Origin: Saprospira grandis
GTDB lineage: Bacteria; Bacteroidota; Bacteroidia; Chitinophagales; Saprospiraceae
DNA length: 64,000 nucleotides
Assembly: GCF_027594745.1 (NCBI RefSeq)
Contig: NZ_CP110854.1
Coordinates: 124,001 to 188,000, forward strand
Direction of reading: 5' to 3'
Shown piece after piece: positions 37,401 to 45,501 of the stretch (position 1 is its first letter; each line of letters starts with the position of its first letter). The notes beneath the pieces were generated by a model. It did no database searches and was not told the DNA's origin. It saw nothing but the letters and a program-made list of their open reading frames with translations. The position numbers and the translations under genes are program-made.

Positions 37401-40015
37401 CACCAAGTTTTCCTTATAGCTATCAGGTCCAGATCACGGCTTACAACAGCTGGGACACTTGTAGTCGAACAGAAACGGTGACAGTATCGCAGGGCGCCCC
37501 TTTGAGCATTTCGGTGGTGGAGGATACTAGCTTTTGCATTAGTCAGTTTACACTTTCGGCCAATGCCAGTTATAATGTATCGGATATAGATTGGTCTTTA
37601 ACGCCCGACTTCAGCTCTATTTTGGTGGCCAATAGTTCGAGTTTTACGCTCAACTATGGCAGTAACCCCTCCAATTTGACTTTTTATGTTCGGGGGCAGG
37701 ACCAGTTTGGCTGTGCGGTTTATGATACGGCCCAATTGCATTATCAAACGGCCCCCATTCAGGTACAGGCGCAGGCGAGCTATCCGCCTTGCCCCACAGA
37801 TTCCGTAGCAGTGCAGTTTCAGGACTTAACGACAGATACTAGTCAGGCAAGTATAGTCAGTTGGAACTGGCGATTTGGGCCAGGGCAAACGGCTAGCGGA
37901 CCCAACCCTAGTTTTGTTTATGGTCCAGCCGATAGTACGCATATTTTCCAGCTAGAGCTGACCTTAGAAAATGGCTGTGGGGGAATATTTGTAGATAGTT
38001 TGGCCGTTCGGGCCTTGGGCTTAGCCCTGCCCGATAGCCTAGGACTTTGCGGAGATACCTCAGGCTTTGTTTTGCAGCCCAATGCTAACCAACAGCTAAA
38101 TTATCAATGGAGTCCTGCTTTGGGTTTATCCAATCCAAATAGCCCAAGTCCTTATTATACGCCTGCGGGCAATCAGTTGTATACCGTATTGATTAGCGAC
38201 CCCTCGACGGGCTGCCAGTATACGGACAGCCTCTATATTTTTGCCGACAGCTTGCAATTAAATCTTATTGAGAATCAAATCATTTGTCGCAATAATGTTT
38301 CGCTTTGGGCCTATAGCAATGACAGCAGCAGCCGTTATGATTGGGCCTTAGATCCAAATTTCCTATTGATTTTGGGCCAGTCTAATCCCTTGAACATCAA
38401 TTTACATCAGGGACGTAGGTTTTATCTTCGGGCACAAAATAGTCTGGGCTGTAAGGCAATAGATAGTGTTGATTTGGCGGTATTAAACCGCCCTTTGGAT
38501 TTGCAATGGGCGTTATTGCTAGATAGTTGTGGAGAGAACCTGAGTCTATCTTATTCGGCCCAATCTGCAGATAGCAACTTGCTATCTCCCCTAGTTTGGC
38601 AATGGGATTTTGGCAATGGACAATTGAGTAGTTTGGACTCGGGGCAGATCAGTTATGACAGCAGCGGAACTTATCTCTTGCAAGTTCGTCTGCAGGGGCC
38701 AGGCAATTGTACAGCAGAGGATCAGGCGCCTATTCATTTTTCTTTGCTGCAACAGTCCACCTTAGATAGCATTTGGGTCTGTTCTGGAGAAGTTGCGGAG
38801 CTTTATCCGCTGGCCGATACGGCTTGGAGCTATAGTTGGTCGCCTGCAGCCGCTTTAAATGATCCTAGCTTGCCCAATCCTAGGACTTTCCTAGCCGGAA
38901 ACTATCAGTTTTTGGCCCAATCGCCTATTTTGTTGGCGGGGCAAACTATGGGAACTTGTGTAGATAGTGGCGAAGTTGTTTTGGGCCATCGCCCCCTTCC
39001 CGATTTACAGCTTTTGGGAGAAGAGGATTTATGTGCGCCTGCCTTTAGCCTAGTCGCCCGCTCTGATTTGGGCCAGCAGTTTAGCTGGAGTAGCCAGGCT
39101 GATTTCTCTCTTATCTTGGGCCAAGATTCTCTTTATCAAGATAGCCTTTTTGCCGATAGCCTCTTGCTTTATGCACAAACGCTAACGGAATTTGGCTGCC
39201 CGCAAATGGATAGTTTTTGGCTCTACCAAAGAGGAATTAGGGCGCAGCTAGTAGATACCGCCTTGGCTTGTCCCAATGCCCCAGCTCAGCTGGAGGTCCT
39301 CGATTTGCAGCAGCAAAGTCTGAGCTATTATTGGTCGCCAGATAGTTTATTATTGGCTGGACAAGGAACGGCTAGGGTCCAAATGTCGCCTAGCCAAGAC
39401 CAGCAATATCAGGTTTTGCTCACAAATGCCTATGCTTGTACGGATAGCTTATCGGCTTGGGTGCGGGTATCGGGACAACTGCCGAGCATTCAGCTACAAG
39501 CTAGTCCAGATACTGTATTTTTGGGCCAAGAAAGCCAGTTGACGGTCCTGGGCCAAGGCGATTATAGCTACCAATGGCAGCCCCAGCCCAGTTTATCCGC
39601 TGATGATATTGCCGATCCTTTGGCTCGGCCAGATAGTGCGCAGTTGTATATTGTTTCGGCCCAAGATGCCATGGGTTGCCAGACTACGGACAGCATTTGG
39701 GTCTATACCAAAAGCTATATTTGTGGACCGCCCTATGTCTTTTTGCCCAATAGTTTTAGTCCGAATGGCGATGGGCATAATGATGTATTTCGCTTGCGTT
39801 CCAATGTCGTTCAGGAGTTTGAGCTTTTGGTTTTTGATCGTTGGGGGGAGCAGGTTTTCCGCAGCCAATCACAGGATGAGGCCTGGGATGGCCGTTTTCG
39901 GAACCAAGAATTGCCCCCAGATGTCTATGGTTATTATTTGCGCTATCGTTGTTTGGGCCAAAGCGAGGAAGATCCCTGGCAGGTCCTCAAAGGCAATCTA
40001 TCTTTGATTCGTTAG
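34403..40015 (+). CDS. giant secreted PKD-repeat protein with gliding/T9SS C-terminal domain
   Basis: 1870 residues from ATG 34403. An in-frame ATG at 34301 would only translate the family A repeat. A signal peptide MKKLYSILFLLFLTLASLKA is followed by THIVGGELSYRCLGN, the usual N-terminus of large Bacteroidota surface proteins. The body alternates about six PKD-like domains (QWLWDFGNGD, AWDWDFGNGQQSNQQHP, SWNWRFGPGQ, VWQWDFGNGQ) with modules carrying YSWSPAxxLSDPxxPxP-type motifs. The last about 90 residues form a CHU_C/gliding-type C-terminal domain: FLPNSFSPNGDGHNDVF, ELLVFDRWGEQVFRS, AWDGRFRNQELPPDVYGYYL. This domain targets proteins to the type IX secretion system. It is likely a surface adhesin or filament component. 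Confidence 0.92.
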   Translation: MKKLYSILFLLFLTLASLKATHIVGGELSYRCLGNELYEINLRVFRDCDTGVPWFDNPASIGVFDDNDQLLFDLRTRPISNDTLSPELQDPCLVVPPNVCIHTTYYRDTVQLPFRAGGYQLVYQRCCRNQDIVNIVSPLNTGATYYCLITEAALQGCNSSPEFRDWPPVYICANKPLRFDHSATDADGDSLVYRLSTPLDGAAPLNPMPQPPYNPPYTPVNWLGAFSETNMMGGQDSLRIDPQTGLLQGTPSILGVFVVGVAVEEYRNGQLISTMRRDFQYAVGICGELVSSAFFAPEIQCDNDLLVQFQNNSQSLGSGFQWYFGDSLQSSSSLDDPVFIYPDTGRYTVTLIADPGSSCADTAQQEIYLQYESIALDADFVLGPCSDSIELQVADLSIDSISAIGQWLWDFGNGDTAQTPFASTVYTQSGSYPISLNLRALNGCERSLYDTIDIQLAQLNMADSIPLCPGQDSIQLNQGGDPNLQYQWGPAAAFSDPQAASPWVRPTSSSSYQVTVTANSSTGDSCQLIKTVWVIIPPPIQLLAVSDTASCADTLSLGVQTSVPADISWSYSPNFLPLQSTSNPAQIIMPPPGPAFPVYIRAKDAWGCTLVDSIILQGQDIPLQAAFSYNMTNCGPPMQIQFTDETVDSSQGPIVAWDWDFGNGQQSNQQHPAVNYTQSGSYVVQLRVTSEQGCQGFVQDTLQQIQLPILFGPDTVGICQGESSVVLNAGGDSSLSYSWSPAGSLSDASSPSPTASPSGPTTYRVTITAANGCTAVDSVFLGFPPAVTVNLEDQQYCGNSVSLNAESPTAVNYIWSSDPSFFTVLGQGNPISFSPPSSPWAYYVQATDVYGCQATDFAVVQQINSSPNTEFSWSSLGCNFPLQLQFTDLSDSSLAEIVSWQWTTSNGQQSNQQHPLFSFNRSGPVLVRLDITLANGCTGSYSEILDLNIPALAGANSRTLCFNEDSLALNPGGDATGLSYSWSPAIGLSNPNSANPIAQPPSFPYSYQVQITAYNSWDTCSRTETVTVSQGAPLSISVVEDTSFCISQFTLSANASYNVSDIDWSLTPDFSSILVANSSSFTLNYGSNPSNLTFYVRGQDQFGCAVYDTAQLHYQTAPIQVQAQASYPPCPTDSVAVQFQDLTTDTSQASIVSWNWRFGPGQTASGPNPSFVYGPADSTHIFQLELTLENGCGGIFVDSLAVRALGLALPDSLGLCGDTSGFVLQPNANQQLNYQWSPALGLSNPNSPSPYYTPAGNQLYTVLISDPSTGCQYTDSLYIFADSLQLNLIENQIICRNNVSLWAYSNDSSSRYDWALDPNFLLILGQSNPLNINLHQGRRFYLRAQNSLGCKAIDSVDLAVLNRPLDLQWALLLDSCGENLSLSYSAQSADSNLLSPLVWQWDFGNGQLSSLDSGQISYDSSGTYLLQVRLQGPGNCTAEDQAPIHFSLLQQSTLDSIWVCSGEVAELYPLADTAWSYSWSPAAALNDPSLPNPRTFLAGNYQFLAQSPILLAGQTMGTCVDSGEVVLGHRPLPDLQLLGEEDLCAPAFSLVARSDLGQQFSWSSQADFSLILGQDSLYQDSLFADSLLLYAQTLTEFGCPQMDSFWLYQRGIRAQLVDTALACPNAPAQLEVLDLQQQSLSYYWSPDSLLLAGQGTARVQMSPSQDQQYQVLLTNAYACTDSLSAWVRVSGQLPSIQLQASPDTVFLGQESQLTVLGQGDYSYQWQPQPSLSADDIADPLARPDSAQLYIVSAQDAMGCQTTDSIWVYTKSYICGPPYVFLPNSFSPNGDGHNDVFRLRSNVVQEFELLVFDRWGEQVFRSQSQDEAWDGRFRNQELPPDVYGYYLRYRCLGQSEEDPWQVLKGNLSLIR

Positions 40016-40031
40016 TTTTTTGGGGATGTTC

Positions 40032-40187
40032 TTTTTTTGGGGCCTGCCGCCTTTGGCGGCCGGGCCCTTGCAGGGCTCGCAGGTCTGCTCGGCCCTGCGG
40101 GCTTCGCCCTTGGTCTGCCGCTGCGCGGCCCCCTTTCAGACCCCTAGGCCAAGTCGCTTCGCTCCTTTGCGGCGGCTTCGCCGCCTG
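40032..40187 (+). repeat. family A element (A12)
   Basis: It starts at a T-run about 15 bases after the PKD gene stop. GGGGCCT, GCCGCC TTT GGCGGC, core TCGGCCCTGCG, swapped hairpin GGGC TTC GCCC, GGTCTG, GCCGC TGC GCGGC, CCCCTAGGCC, terminal GGCGGC TTC GCCGCC. Confidence 0.8.
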
Positions 40188-40397
40188 TAGGATGGATGTA
40201 TATCCCAGTGGGTTGAAACCCACAGCAACAAAAGAGGCCAATACTAAGCGCAATAAAATGAGCCGATGGTTGAAACCATCGGCCCATAATGAGTTGTAAT
40301 AAACAGCTTTATCATTTATAGCAAACAAGGGCTTTAGCCCGCCAGTTTGCATAGTCTACAACCATGGGCTTCAGCCCATGGGACCAAACTGCCCAAC
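40188..40397. repeat. family B palindrome cluster
   Basis: In order: CAGTGGGTTGAAACCCACAG near 40206, linker AGCAACAAAAGAGGC...ACTAAGCGCAATAAAATGAG, CCGATGGTTGAAACCATCGG near 40264, GGGCTTTAGCCC near 40329 and CATGGGCTTCAGCCCATG near 40364. Confidence 0.7.
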
Positions 40398-40572
40398 CGC
40401 CGAAGAAAACCGCCCAAAGAAAAAAGACAGCTGAGCGGCCACAACAAGCCCTTTAGGGCGTCTTCGACGACCAACGGGAGTAACCGATGTGCAGGGGTGG
40501 CCGTAGGCCAGACCCAGCGGGCGAAGCCCGCGCAGGGCCGAGCGAGCAGCGAGCTGCCGAACGACAACAAGG
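40398..40572 (-). repeat. family A element, rearranged copy (A13)
   Basis: A minus-strand copy containing the core CAGCTCGCTGCTCGCTCGG, swapped hairpin CGGGC TTC GCCCG, GGTCTGG, hairpin TGGCC TAC GGCCA and ACATCG. It lacks the usual TAGGCC end, which is replaced by the segment TTACTCCCGTTGGTCGTCGA, also seen in A5 and A23. Confidence 0.6.
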
Positions 40573-41058
40573 ACTTTAGTCCGCCAGTTTGCATAGACCC
40601 GCAACCATGGGCTTCAGCCCATGGGCCCAAAACCGCCCAGCTATTAAAAGGCTTTTTCTTTACTTTCCCCTTCCCTCTCTACACAGAAAAAGTTGAGGGA
40701 CTAATATTAAAATCTTGTTTGCGCCCCTTTTTACCGCCTAGGGACAAGCCCCTAGGCTAGCTTTTTTAGACAGCCCTCTAAAGAGGGCCTTTGGATATGG
40801 CCCTTCTCTGCAAAAACAGATGAGCAAAGCCGTAAACAACAACTTAAGGCCCTTTAGGGCTGACTCCATTTATTAGCCTGGGGGCTTGTCCCTAGGCGAT
40901 GAACAGCAGGCGGCAAAGCCGCCTGTAGGATGGATATATACATACCTGTGGGTTGAAACCCACAGCAACAAAGGAGGCTATGCTAAACACAATAAAAATG
41001 AGCCGAAGGTTAAAACCATCGGCCCATAACTAGAAAGGCTAATTTCCTGCATCTAGAA
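40573..41058. repeat. family B palindrome cluster
   Basis: It has GCCAGTTTGCATAG, CATGGGCTTCAGCCCATG near 40606, and the block 40760-40900 that duplicates 8395-8530 beside the CRISPR array (CCCTCTAAAGAGGG, AGGCCCTTTAGGGCT, GGGGGCTTGTCCCTAGG). Then GGCGGC AAA GCCGCC, CTGTGGGTTGAAACCCACAG near 40947 and CCGAAGGTTAAAACCATCGG near 41003 follow. No credible gene. Confidence 0.7.
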
Positions 41059-41193
41059 GGAGCGAAGCGACTGGCCTAGCGATGGTAGGCAGTGCGGCAA
41101 AGCCGCAGACCCAGCAAAAACTTGTTTTTTGCGCAGGGCCGAGCGAGCAGCGAGCTGCCGAAACGTAGCGCCCGCCGAAGGCGGGAGGCCCCA
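41059..41193 (-). repeat. family A element (A14)
   Basis: A minus-strand copy: GGGGCCT, CCCGCC TTC GGCGGG, GCTACGTTTCGGCAGCTCGC, core TCGGCCCTGC, swapped hairpin GCAAAAAACAAGTTTTTGC, GGTCTG, TGCGGC TTT GCCGCA, CTACCATCGCTAGGCC. Confidence 0.78.
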
Positions 41194-41269
41194 ACTACAC
41201 ATCAATATAGGTAGAGCTACTGGCGTGAAGATGGTTAATGCTACTAATACGGACGAACACAATACCACT

Positions 41270-41761
41270 TTATCTTAAGGGAAATGATGTACTCTCGAAT
41301 ATCAAGTTAATCTTTTCTTCTACTAACTTTAACTCGTTAATTCCCATACAGCACCCTCTATCAAATGAAACGACAACATTTGTATCAATTTTATAGTTTT
41401 TATACCTTTTAAAGCTTTTCTTAAAAGAATCTGCTAAAACTTGGTTATTAAAAACATTTAGGTCAATTCTAAAGTAATCTCGTCCATCAATAGGCTTTCT
41501 CTCCTTTAATTCGCCTATCTCAAAAAAAACTTGAGTGGTTTTCACCTCCCCTATATCACTGAGACTATCTATAATTGATCTCTTATGCACATTAAATCCC
41601 TCTTTCTCAAATTCTTTACAAAGAATATTTACAAGTTGTTTTTTAGTTGTTATCATTTCTAATTCAGAGCGGTCACTAGCAAGATCAAACTTACAACAAG
41701 TAAAAATAAATAACAATAACAAACACTTATTTAGACTCATCATTAAACTTTTCAAAATCAA
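41270..41761 (-). CDS. hypothetical lipoprotein
   Basis: 163 residues, or about 156 if translation starts at Met7/Met8, which fits a signal peptide better: MMSLNKCLLLLFIFTCCKFD with a probable lipidated Cys at FTC-C. The mature part is AT-rich in codon use and Lys-rich, with RDYFRIDLNVFN and a GCCMGINELK motif. No family recognised. It belongs to the AT-rich accessory patch 41270-45441. Confidence 0.6.
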   Translation of the reverse strand: MILKSLMMSLNKCLLLLFIFTCCKFDLASDRSELEMITTKKQLVNILCKEFEKEGFNVHKRSIIDSLSDIGEVKTTQVFFEIGELKERKPIDGRDYFRIDLNVFNNQVLADSFKKSFKRYKNYKIDTNVVVSFDRGCCMGINELKLVEEKINLIFESTSFPLR

Positions 41762-41784
41762 ATCGTTTAGCTTTTACTTTTTAC

Positions 41785-42873
41785 GGCCTTGTCGCATAAA
41801 TCGTAACTTACTGATTAGCAGTAACTTCTAGCTTGACGGCATTAAGCTCATTTAAAATTTGAATACGCATCAGCACTTCTTGTTTCTGCATTTTGAAGCT
41901 GATCGAAGAGAGCCGTTCAGAGAAAAAGTGCTTGAGTCGCATCATTGCCGTTTCGCTTAAATTTCGACGATGATAGCCTAAATCTTGTTTCCAAGCAGCC
42001 GCTCCTAACTCCCAGATATATAAAATATCATCATTGCGATAACTATCGACTAGCTCTCCATTTTTTCCTTTTTTTAGGCGAGCATTTTTACGTGGGGGAA
42101 TCAATGGAACCGCCCCAGCATCACAAATTGCTTCTCGACATTTTGTTTGGTCATAGGCGCCATCTGCATAAACTTGCTTAATATTAAATGGCTTCAATTT
42201 TTTTATCATTTTGAGGAGTTGAGAGGCATCGGTTTTTCGCTCTGTGGTAATCTCTACGGATAAGATTTCTCCTGTTTTATCATCCACTGCTAAATGCACT
42301 TTAATTCAGCTAGAGCGCTGTTTTTCTAGGTGTTTTTTTCTTAACCATTCTCCCTGTCCTTTGGTTTTTAGCCCTGTACTATCTATCGCTACCGACCTTT
42401 CTTTATCCGTTTTTTTAGGCTTAAGCTTCAGCTTTAGTTTTTTCACTCTGCGGCATATTTGGCTGTAAGATATCGGCTTGACATCCAAATTATATTCGGA
42501 AATAACGCATTTTAGAATACCTTCTAATTGTCGATATCCAAAGGAAAAAAGCACTTTTAATCGGAATAAATAGCGAATAAATTCATCGGAAATGGTTTTA
42601 GGTCTGCCGCGTTTTGAAGGCTTAGCTATAAGGTTTTTGCTTGCCAAAGGCGGAAACCAAGCATTAAAAAGAAACTCTCCTTGGGCAGTATAAAATCTGT
42701 TGATTAGGGCGTAATTCTGTAAGGTTTTTTCTACATTTGTCATGGGACAGCTCGAGGTTTTATTGTTCATCGAAAAAACTTAAATCTACGGGGCTTGTCC
42801 CTTTTTTTATGCCTAATTCGCAAGGTTTTTTGTAATTAACTGATTTGAAGGGTTTTATTTATGCAACAAGGCC
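41785..42873 (-). mobile_element. IS5-family insertion sequence with inactivated transposase
   Basis: A 1089-bp element bounded by 17-bp inverted repeats: left GGCCTTGTCGCATAAAT at 41785-41801, right its complement with one mismatch at 42857-42873. These ends resemble IS903-group ends of the IS5 family. The single transposase gene lies on the minus strand and has an in-frame stop. I see no matching direct repeats in the nine flanking bases, so either the insertion is old or the duplication has decayed. The right flank (TCAACTAATTAC) matches sequence repeated at 43723, which shows the insertion lies inside a local repeat. Confidence 0.85.
41808..42770 (-). pseudogene. IS5-type DDE transposase, interrupted by one in-frame TGA
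   Basis: Read as one frame it encodes about 320 residues. The N-terminal half (42770-42306) has a DUF772-like DNA-binding region (NAWFPPL, KRGRPKTISDEFIRYLFRLK) and the first catalytic Asp in VAIDSTGLK. A TGA at 42308-42306 interrupts KQRSS-stop-IKVHLAVDD, exactly where relatives have Trp (RRxWxKLHLAVD), so TGG to TGA is likely. The second half (42305-41808) has the next Asp in QVYADGAYD and a Glu in FSERLSS after the Arg/Lys-rich region. The frame is otherwise intact, so the inactivation is probably recent. Confidence 0.85.
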
Positions 42874-42897
42874 TCAACTAATTACAAATTGACAAAC

Positions 42898-42956
42898 CCT
42901 TTAGAGCATCTTCAACGACCGAAGGGAGTAACCGCCCGCCGAAGGCGGGAGGCCCC
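42898..42956 (-). repeat. family A element, 5' fragment (A15)
   Basis: On the minus strand: GGGGCCT, CCCGCC TTC GGCGGG, GTTACTCCCTTCGGTCGTTG. It lies after the lipoprotein gene at 43018 and contains only the first stem and a side segment shared with A5 and A16. Confidence 0.6.
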
Positions 42957-43017
42957 TGCTACACATCAATATAGATAGGGCTGATAGATTCGGCTACTAA
43001 TACTGATAAATACCTAT

Positions 43018-43638
43018 TTACTTTATTTCAGGTGGTCTAAATGGAGAATAGTCAAAATCAGGATGATCTCTTTGAATCGATTCCCACTCCCATGTCCAAT
43101 CTCCCTTATCCTTTAATATCCAATATTCAAAAATTGGATTTTCGTCTATCTCTATAGACATAGTCTTTTTTACCTGACCTATATTCAGTTGTAAATCTAT
43201 TCTAGATTTCTTACTGAAGTACGTAGAATAATAATCTGATAGTCCCTCTAACGAACTTGAGGGCAGCATGATTTCTTCCATAAAAATTACAGAAAGACTG
43301 TCTTTAGAATAAGGCTTTATAATCTTTGTCGTTCTTTCCCAAGTTGGAGAAATTAAAAAATAAGATGTGTCTTCAACGTAAAGAGCCATGCTCTTTATAG
43401 ATGGAGAATTATCTATGCATTTTTCTTTACCAAATGGGAGCTCTATACTCACTTCTTCTGAAGATAAATTTTCTATTTCAAGATTAAACTCAATGTAAAC
43501 TAAATTACACTCCCCTTTCGTCCACTTCCTAAAATCATGGCATAACTTAATATTTTCTAGCCTTCCATTTACTTTATCTAAAGGATCACAAGAAAACATC
43601 AAAGACACAATAACAACCCAAACAGCTATTCTCAACAT
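43018..43638 (-). CDS. hypothetical lipoprotein
   Basis: 206 residues with signal MLRIAVWVVIVSLMFSCDP; lipobox LMFSC, lipidated Cys17. The mature protein contains EFNLEIENLSSEEVSIELPFG, an immunoglobulin-like strand pattern, and an acidic Trp-rich C-terminus (GDWTWEWES). No known family. AT-rich, with a family A fragment downstream. Confidence 0.65.
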   Translation of the reverse strand: MLRIAVWVVIVSLMFSCDPLDKVNGRLENIKLCHDFRKWTKGECNLVYIEFNLEIENLSSEEVSIELPFGKEKCIDNSPSIKSMALYVEDTSYFLISPTWERTTKIIKPYSKDSLSVIFMEEIMLPSSSLEGLSDYYSTYFSKKSRIDLQLNIGQVKKTMSIEIDENPIFEYWILKDKGDWTWEWESIQRDHPDFDYSPFRPPEIK

Positions 43639-43742
43639 ATTATTTTTTAGTTTTATTTTCTCTAGACTTGGTAACTTTCATATTCCCAAGGCCTTACCAA
43701 ACAAACCCAAGTCTATGAAAATCAACTAATTACAAATCAACA

Positions 43743-43816
43743 AGCCCTTTAGAGCGTCTTCGACGACCGAAGGGAGTAACCGCTGCAAGGCGAAGCCGCA
43801 GCGGAGGCCCCAAAAA
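43743..43816 (-). repeat. family A element, 5' fragment (A16)
   Basis: On the minus strand: GGGGCCT, CCGCTGCGGCTTCGCC, GTTACTCCCTTCGGTCGTCG, then CTCTAAAGGG. Together with the preceding ACTAATTACAAAT it repeats the arrangement at 42873-42956. Confidence 0.6.
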
Positions 43817-43881
43817 GTTATCCCAATAAGCTATTTTTCTACTAGTTAGTGCTTGCTACAAAAAACTATAGCGAAAAACGA

Positions 43882-44265
43882 CTAATCTTCACTCCAAATT
43901 TGATTTAGCTCATCTAATGTCTTTACTCCATGAGTAAACCGAACTTTTAAGTCTGAAAATGAAAATTTTAATTCAGGACAGGCACAACGAGGCACCATAA
44001 TAAGAGTAATGGTCACTTCTATCCTTTCAGTCGAAGGAATAGGTTTGAAATCAACATCACCAATCTGACAGTCATCCCATTCCTCAATTTCATCATCTAC
44101 ACTAATATTTTTAACTTTAGAAAACTGAATGACTAATTTTGGTCTATCACAGCAAGACTCTACTTCAACTTCGATCCATTTATTCCTAAAATCAATCGTA
44201 AAATTTGAAAAAGTAGCATCGTGAAATTCTACATCTCGTAAGTCTTCTACAGTTACATTTTCCAT
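43882..44265 (-). CDS. hypothetical cytosolic protein
   Basis: 127 residues, acidic, no signal peptide. It starts MENVTVEDLRDVEFHDATFS; the 'FHDATFSNFTIDF' pattern followed by strands resembles small beta-sandwich immunity-like proteins. It contains a CCD motif and CACPEL. No toxin gene is nearby, so immunity is speculation. Part of the AT-rich patch. Confidence 0.55.
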   Translation of the reverse strand: MENVTVEDLRDVEFHDATFSNFTIDFRNKWIEVEVESCCDRPKLVIQFSKVKNISVDDEIEEWDDCQIGDVDFKPIPSTERIEVTITLIMVPRCACPELKFSFSDLKVRFTHGVKTLDELNQIWSED

Positions 44266-44445
44266 AGTTCTTAAAAATTTATTAACTAAAAAACAATAGT
44301 TATATAATTCCTCTAGCCTCCCTCACCAAATAAACCCAAATCAATAAAAATCAGCTAATTGCAAATTAAGCATAAAAAAGGTCAAGCCCTTTGGGGCATC
44401 TAAGCTAGAAAACTCATCATGGAGCAGCTTAGAAGAAGGTTAATT

Positions 44446-45441
44446 TTAGTTCTGCAATATCTTATTTTTAGAACTACAGGATCTGCCTTTCACTTGACAT
44501 CCATCTATGTAAAACTTATTCTTAAAAAAAGAAACTTTATCGGTCCATTTATTCACATACATATTATTGTGTGCATATATAACATAACTAAACCTTGAAT
44601 CAAAATCTAAATCAACCTTAAACTCTCCAAGAAGGTTAAATTTAACTACAAAAGAGTCTTGAGTACTTGCTGGTAATGAATCGATTAAAATATTAAAGAC
44701 TCCCTCTCTATTCGTCTGATACAGCTTGTCGTTAATAAACAAATGATTAACCAAAAAAGTGTCTTTAAACTCTAAGTCTAAAATAGTAAAATTTACTTCT
44801 CTGCTTTTTTCTCTATCAACCCGCTTTAGGTATGTAATATTACTTAGCTCATCAATTGATTTAAAAATCAAGCTATCTCCCTTTTCTTTTTCCAGAAAGA
44901 AGGGGAGTATAACCAATCCTCCAATAGGGTACCTTTTTTCGATAAAAACCGTATTGGAATCAACCTTCATTATGGTAAATCCGCCACTATCACTATATAT
45001 ACACTCCGTTGTTTTACAAGCGACTATCAATATCGGCATTAACAATAATAGTAAGCATTTAGTAACCGCATGCTGATATCCTAAAGCCAAATTCACTAAA
45101 AATAGTGCTGGCAATAAATAATACCCTAAGAGCTCAATAGCCTCAAAAAGGTCTTTTCCCATAAAAAAATAGGAAATTCCAGCTGCTGCCACTACTGAAA
45201 ACAATAGAATTATCCCATTTATTGAGAGAACAGTCAATTTGCGCTGCCATAATAATAAAATAGCGACTATTGGAATATAAGCAAAGAGGGCGGCCACTAC
45301 GCCAAATACCAAAAAGTAGTACAAAACGGCCTGCCATTCTAACTCAAAATTGCTTTCTCGGCAAAAGCATAAGGCATACATTAAACTGCTAATCCCCCAA
45401 GCTACAAAGGTTGTTAGTACAATCCGCGGCCTACTCAACAT
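44446..45441 (-). CDS. hypothetical membrane protein with internal lipobox-like segment
   Basis: 331 residues. The N-terminal about 125 residues hold four transmembrane helices. A fifth hydrophobic segment (CLLLLLMPILIVACKTTE, about residues 129-146) looks exactly like a lipoprotein signal with a lipobox (IVAC). It is followed by a soluble beta-rich domain of about 185 residues. The protein may be a fusion of a membrane protein and a lipoprotein, or an upstream membrane gene whose stop was lost. The domain after the hydrophobic segment should face the periplasm. No family recognised. AT-rich. Confidence 0.6.
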   Translation of the reverse strand: MLSRPRIVLTTFVAWGISSLMYALCFCRESNFELEWQAVLYYFLVFGVVAALFAYIPIVAILLLWQRKLTVLSINGIILLFSVVAAAGISYFFMGKDLFEAIELLGYYLLPALFLVNLALGYQHAVTKCLLLLLMPILIVACKTTECIYSDSGGFTIMKVDSNTVFIEKRYPIGGLVILPFFLEKEKGDSLIFKSIDELSNITYLKRVDREKSREVNFTILDLEFKDTFLVNHLFINDKLYQTNREGVFNILIDSLPASTQDSFVVKFNLLGEFKVDLDFDSRFSYVIYAHNNMYVNKWTDKVSFFKNKFYIDGCQVKGRSCSSKNKILQN

Positions 45442-45501
45442 AGTTGCTATTTCTAAGTTTCAACTTAATTTCCTAAAGTCCCAATCAATAAAAAGAGAAC
45501 A

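Noticed and set aside
40255..40295. A mini-ORF MSRWLKPSAHN following an AGGAG-like sequence, repeated in several family B clusters
   Set aside because: The codons are dictated by the palindrome CCGATGG...CCATCGG. The AGGAG is too far from the ATG, and the copies differ in ways that preserve the stem rather than the peptide.
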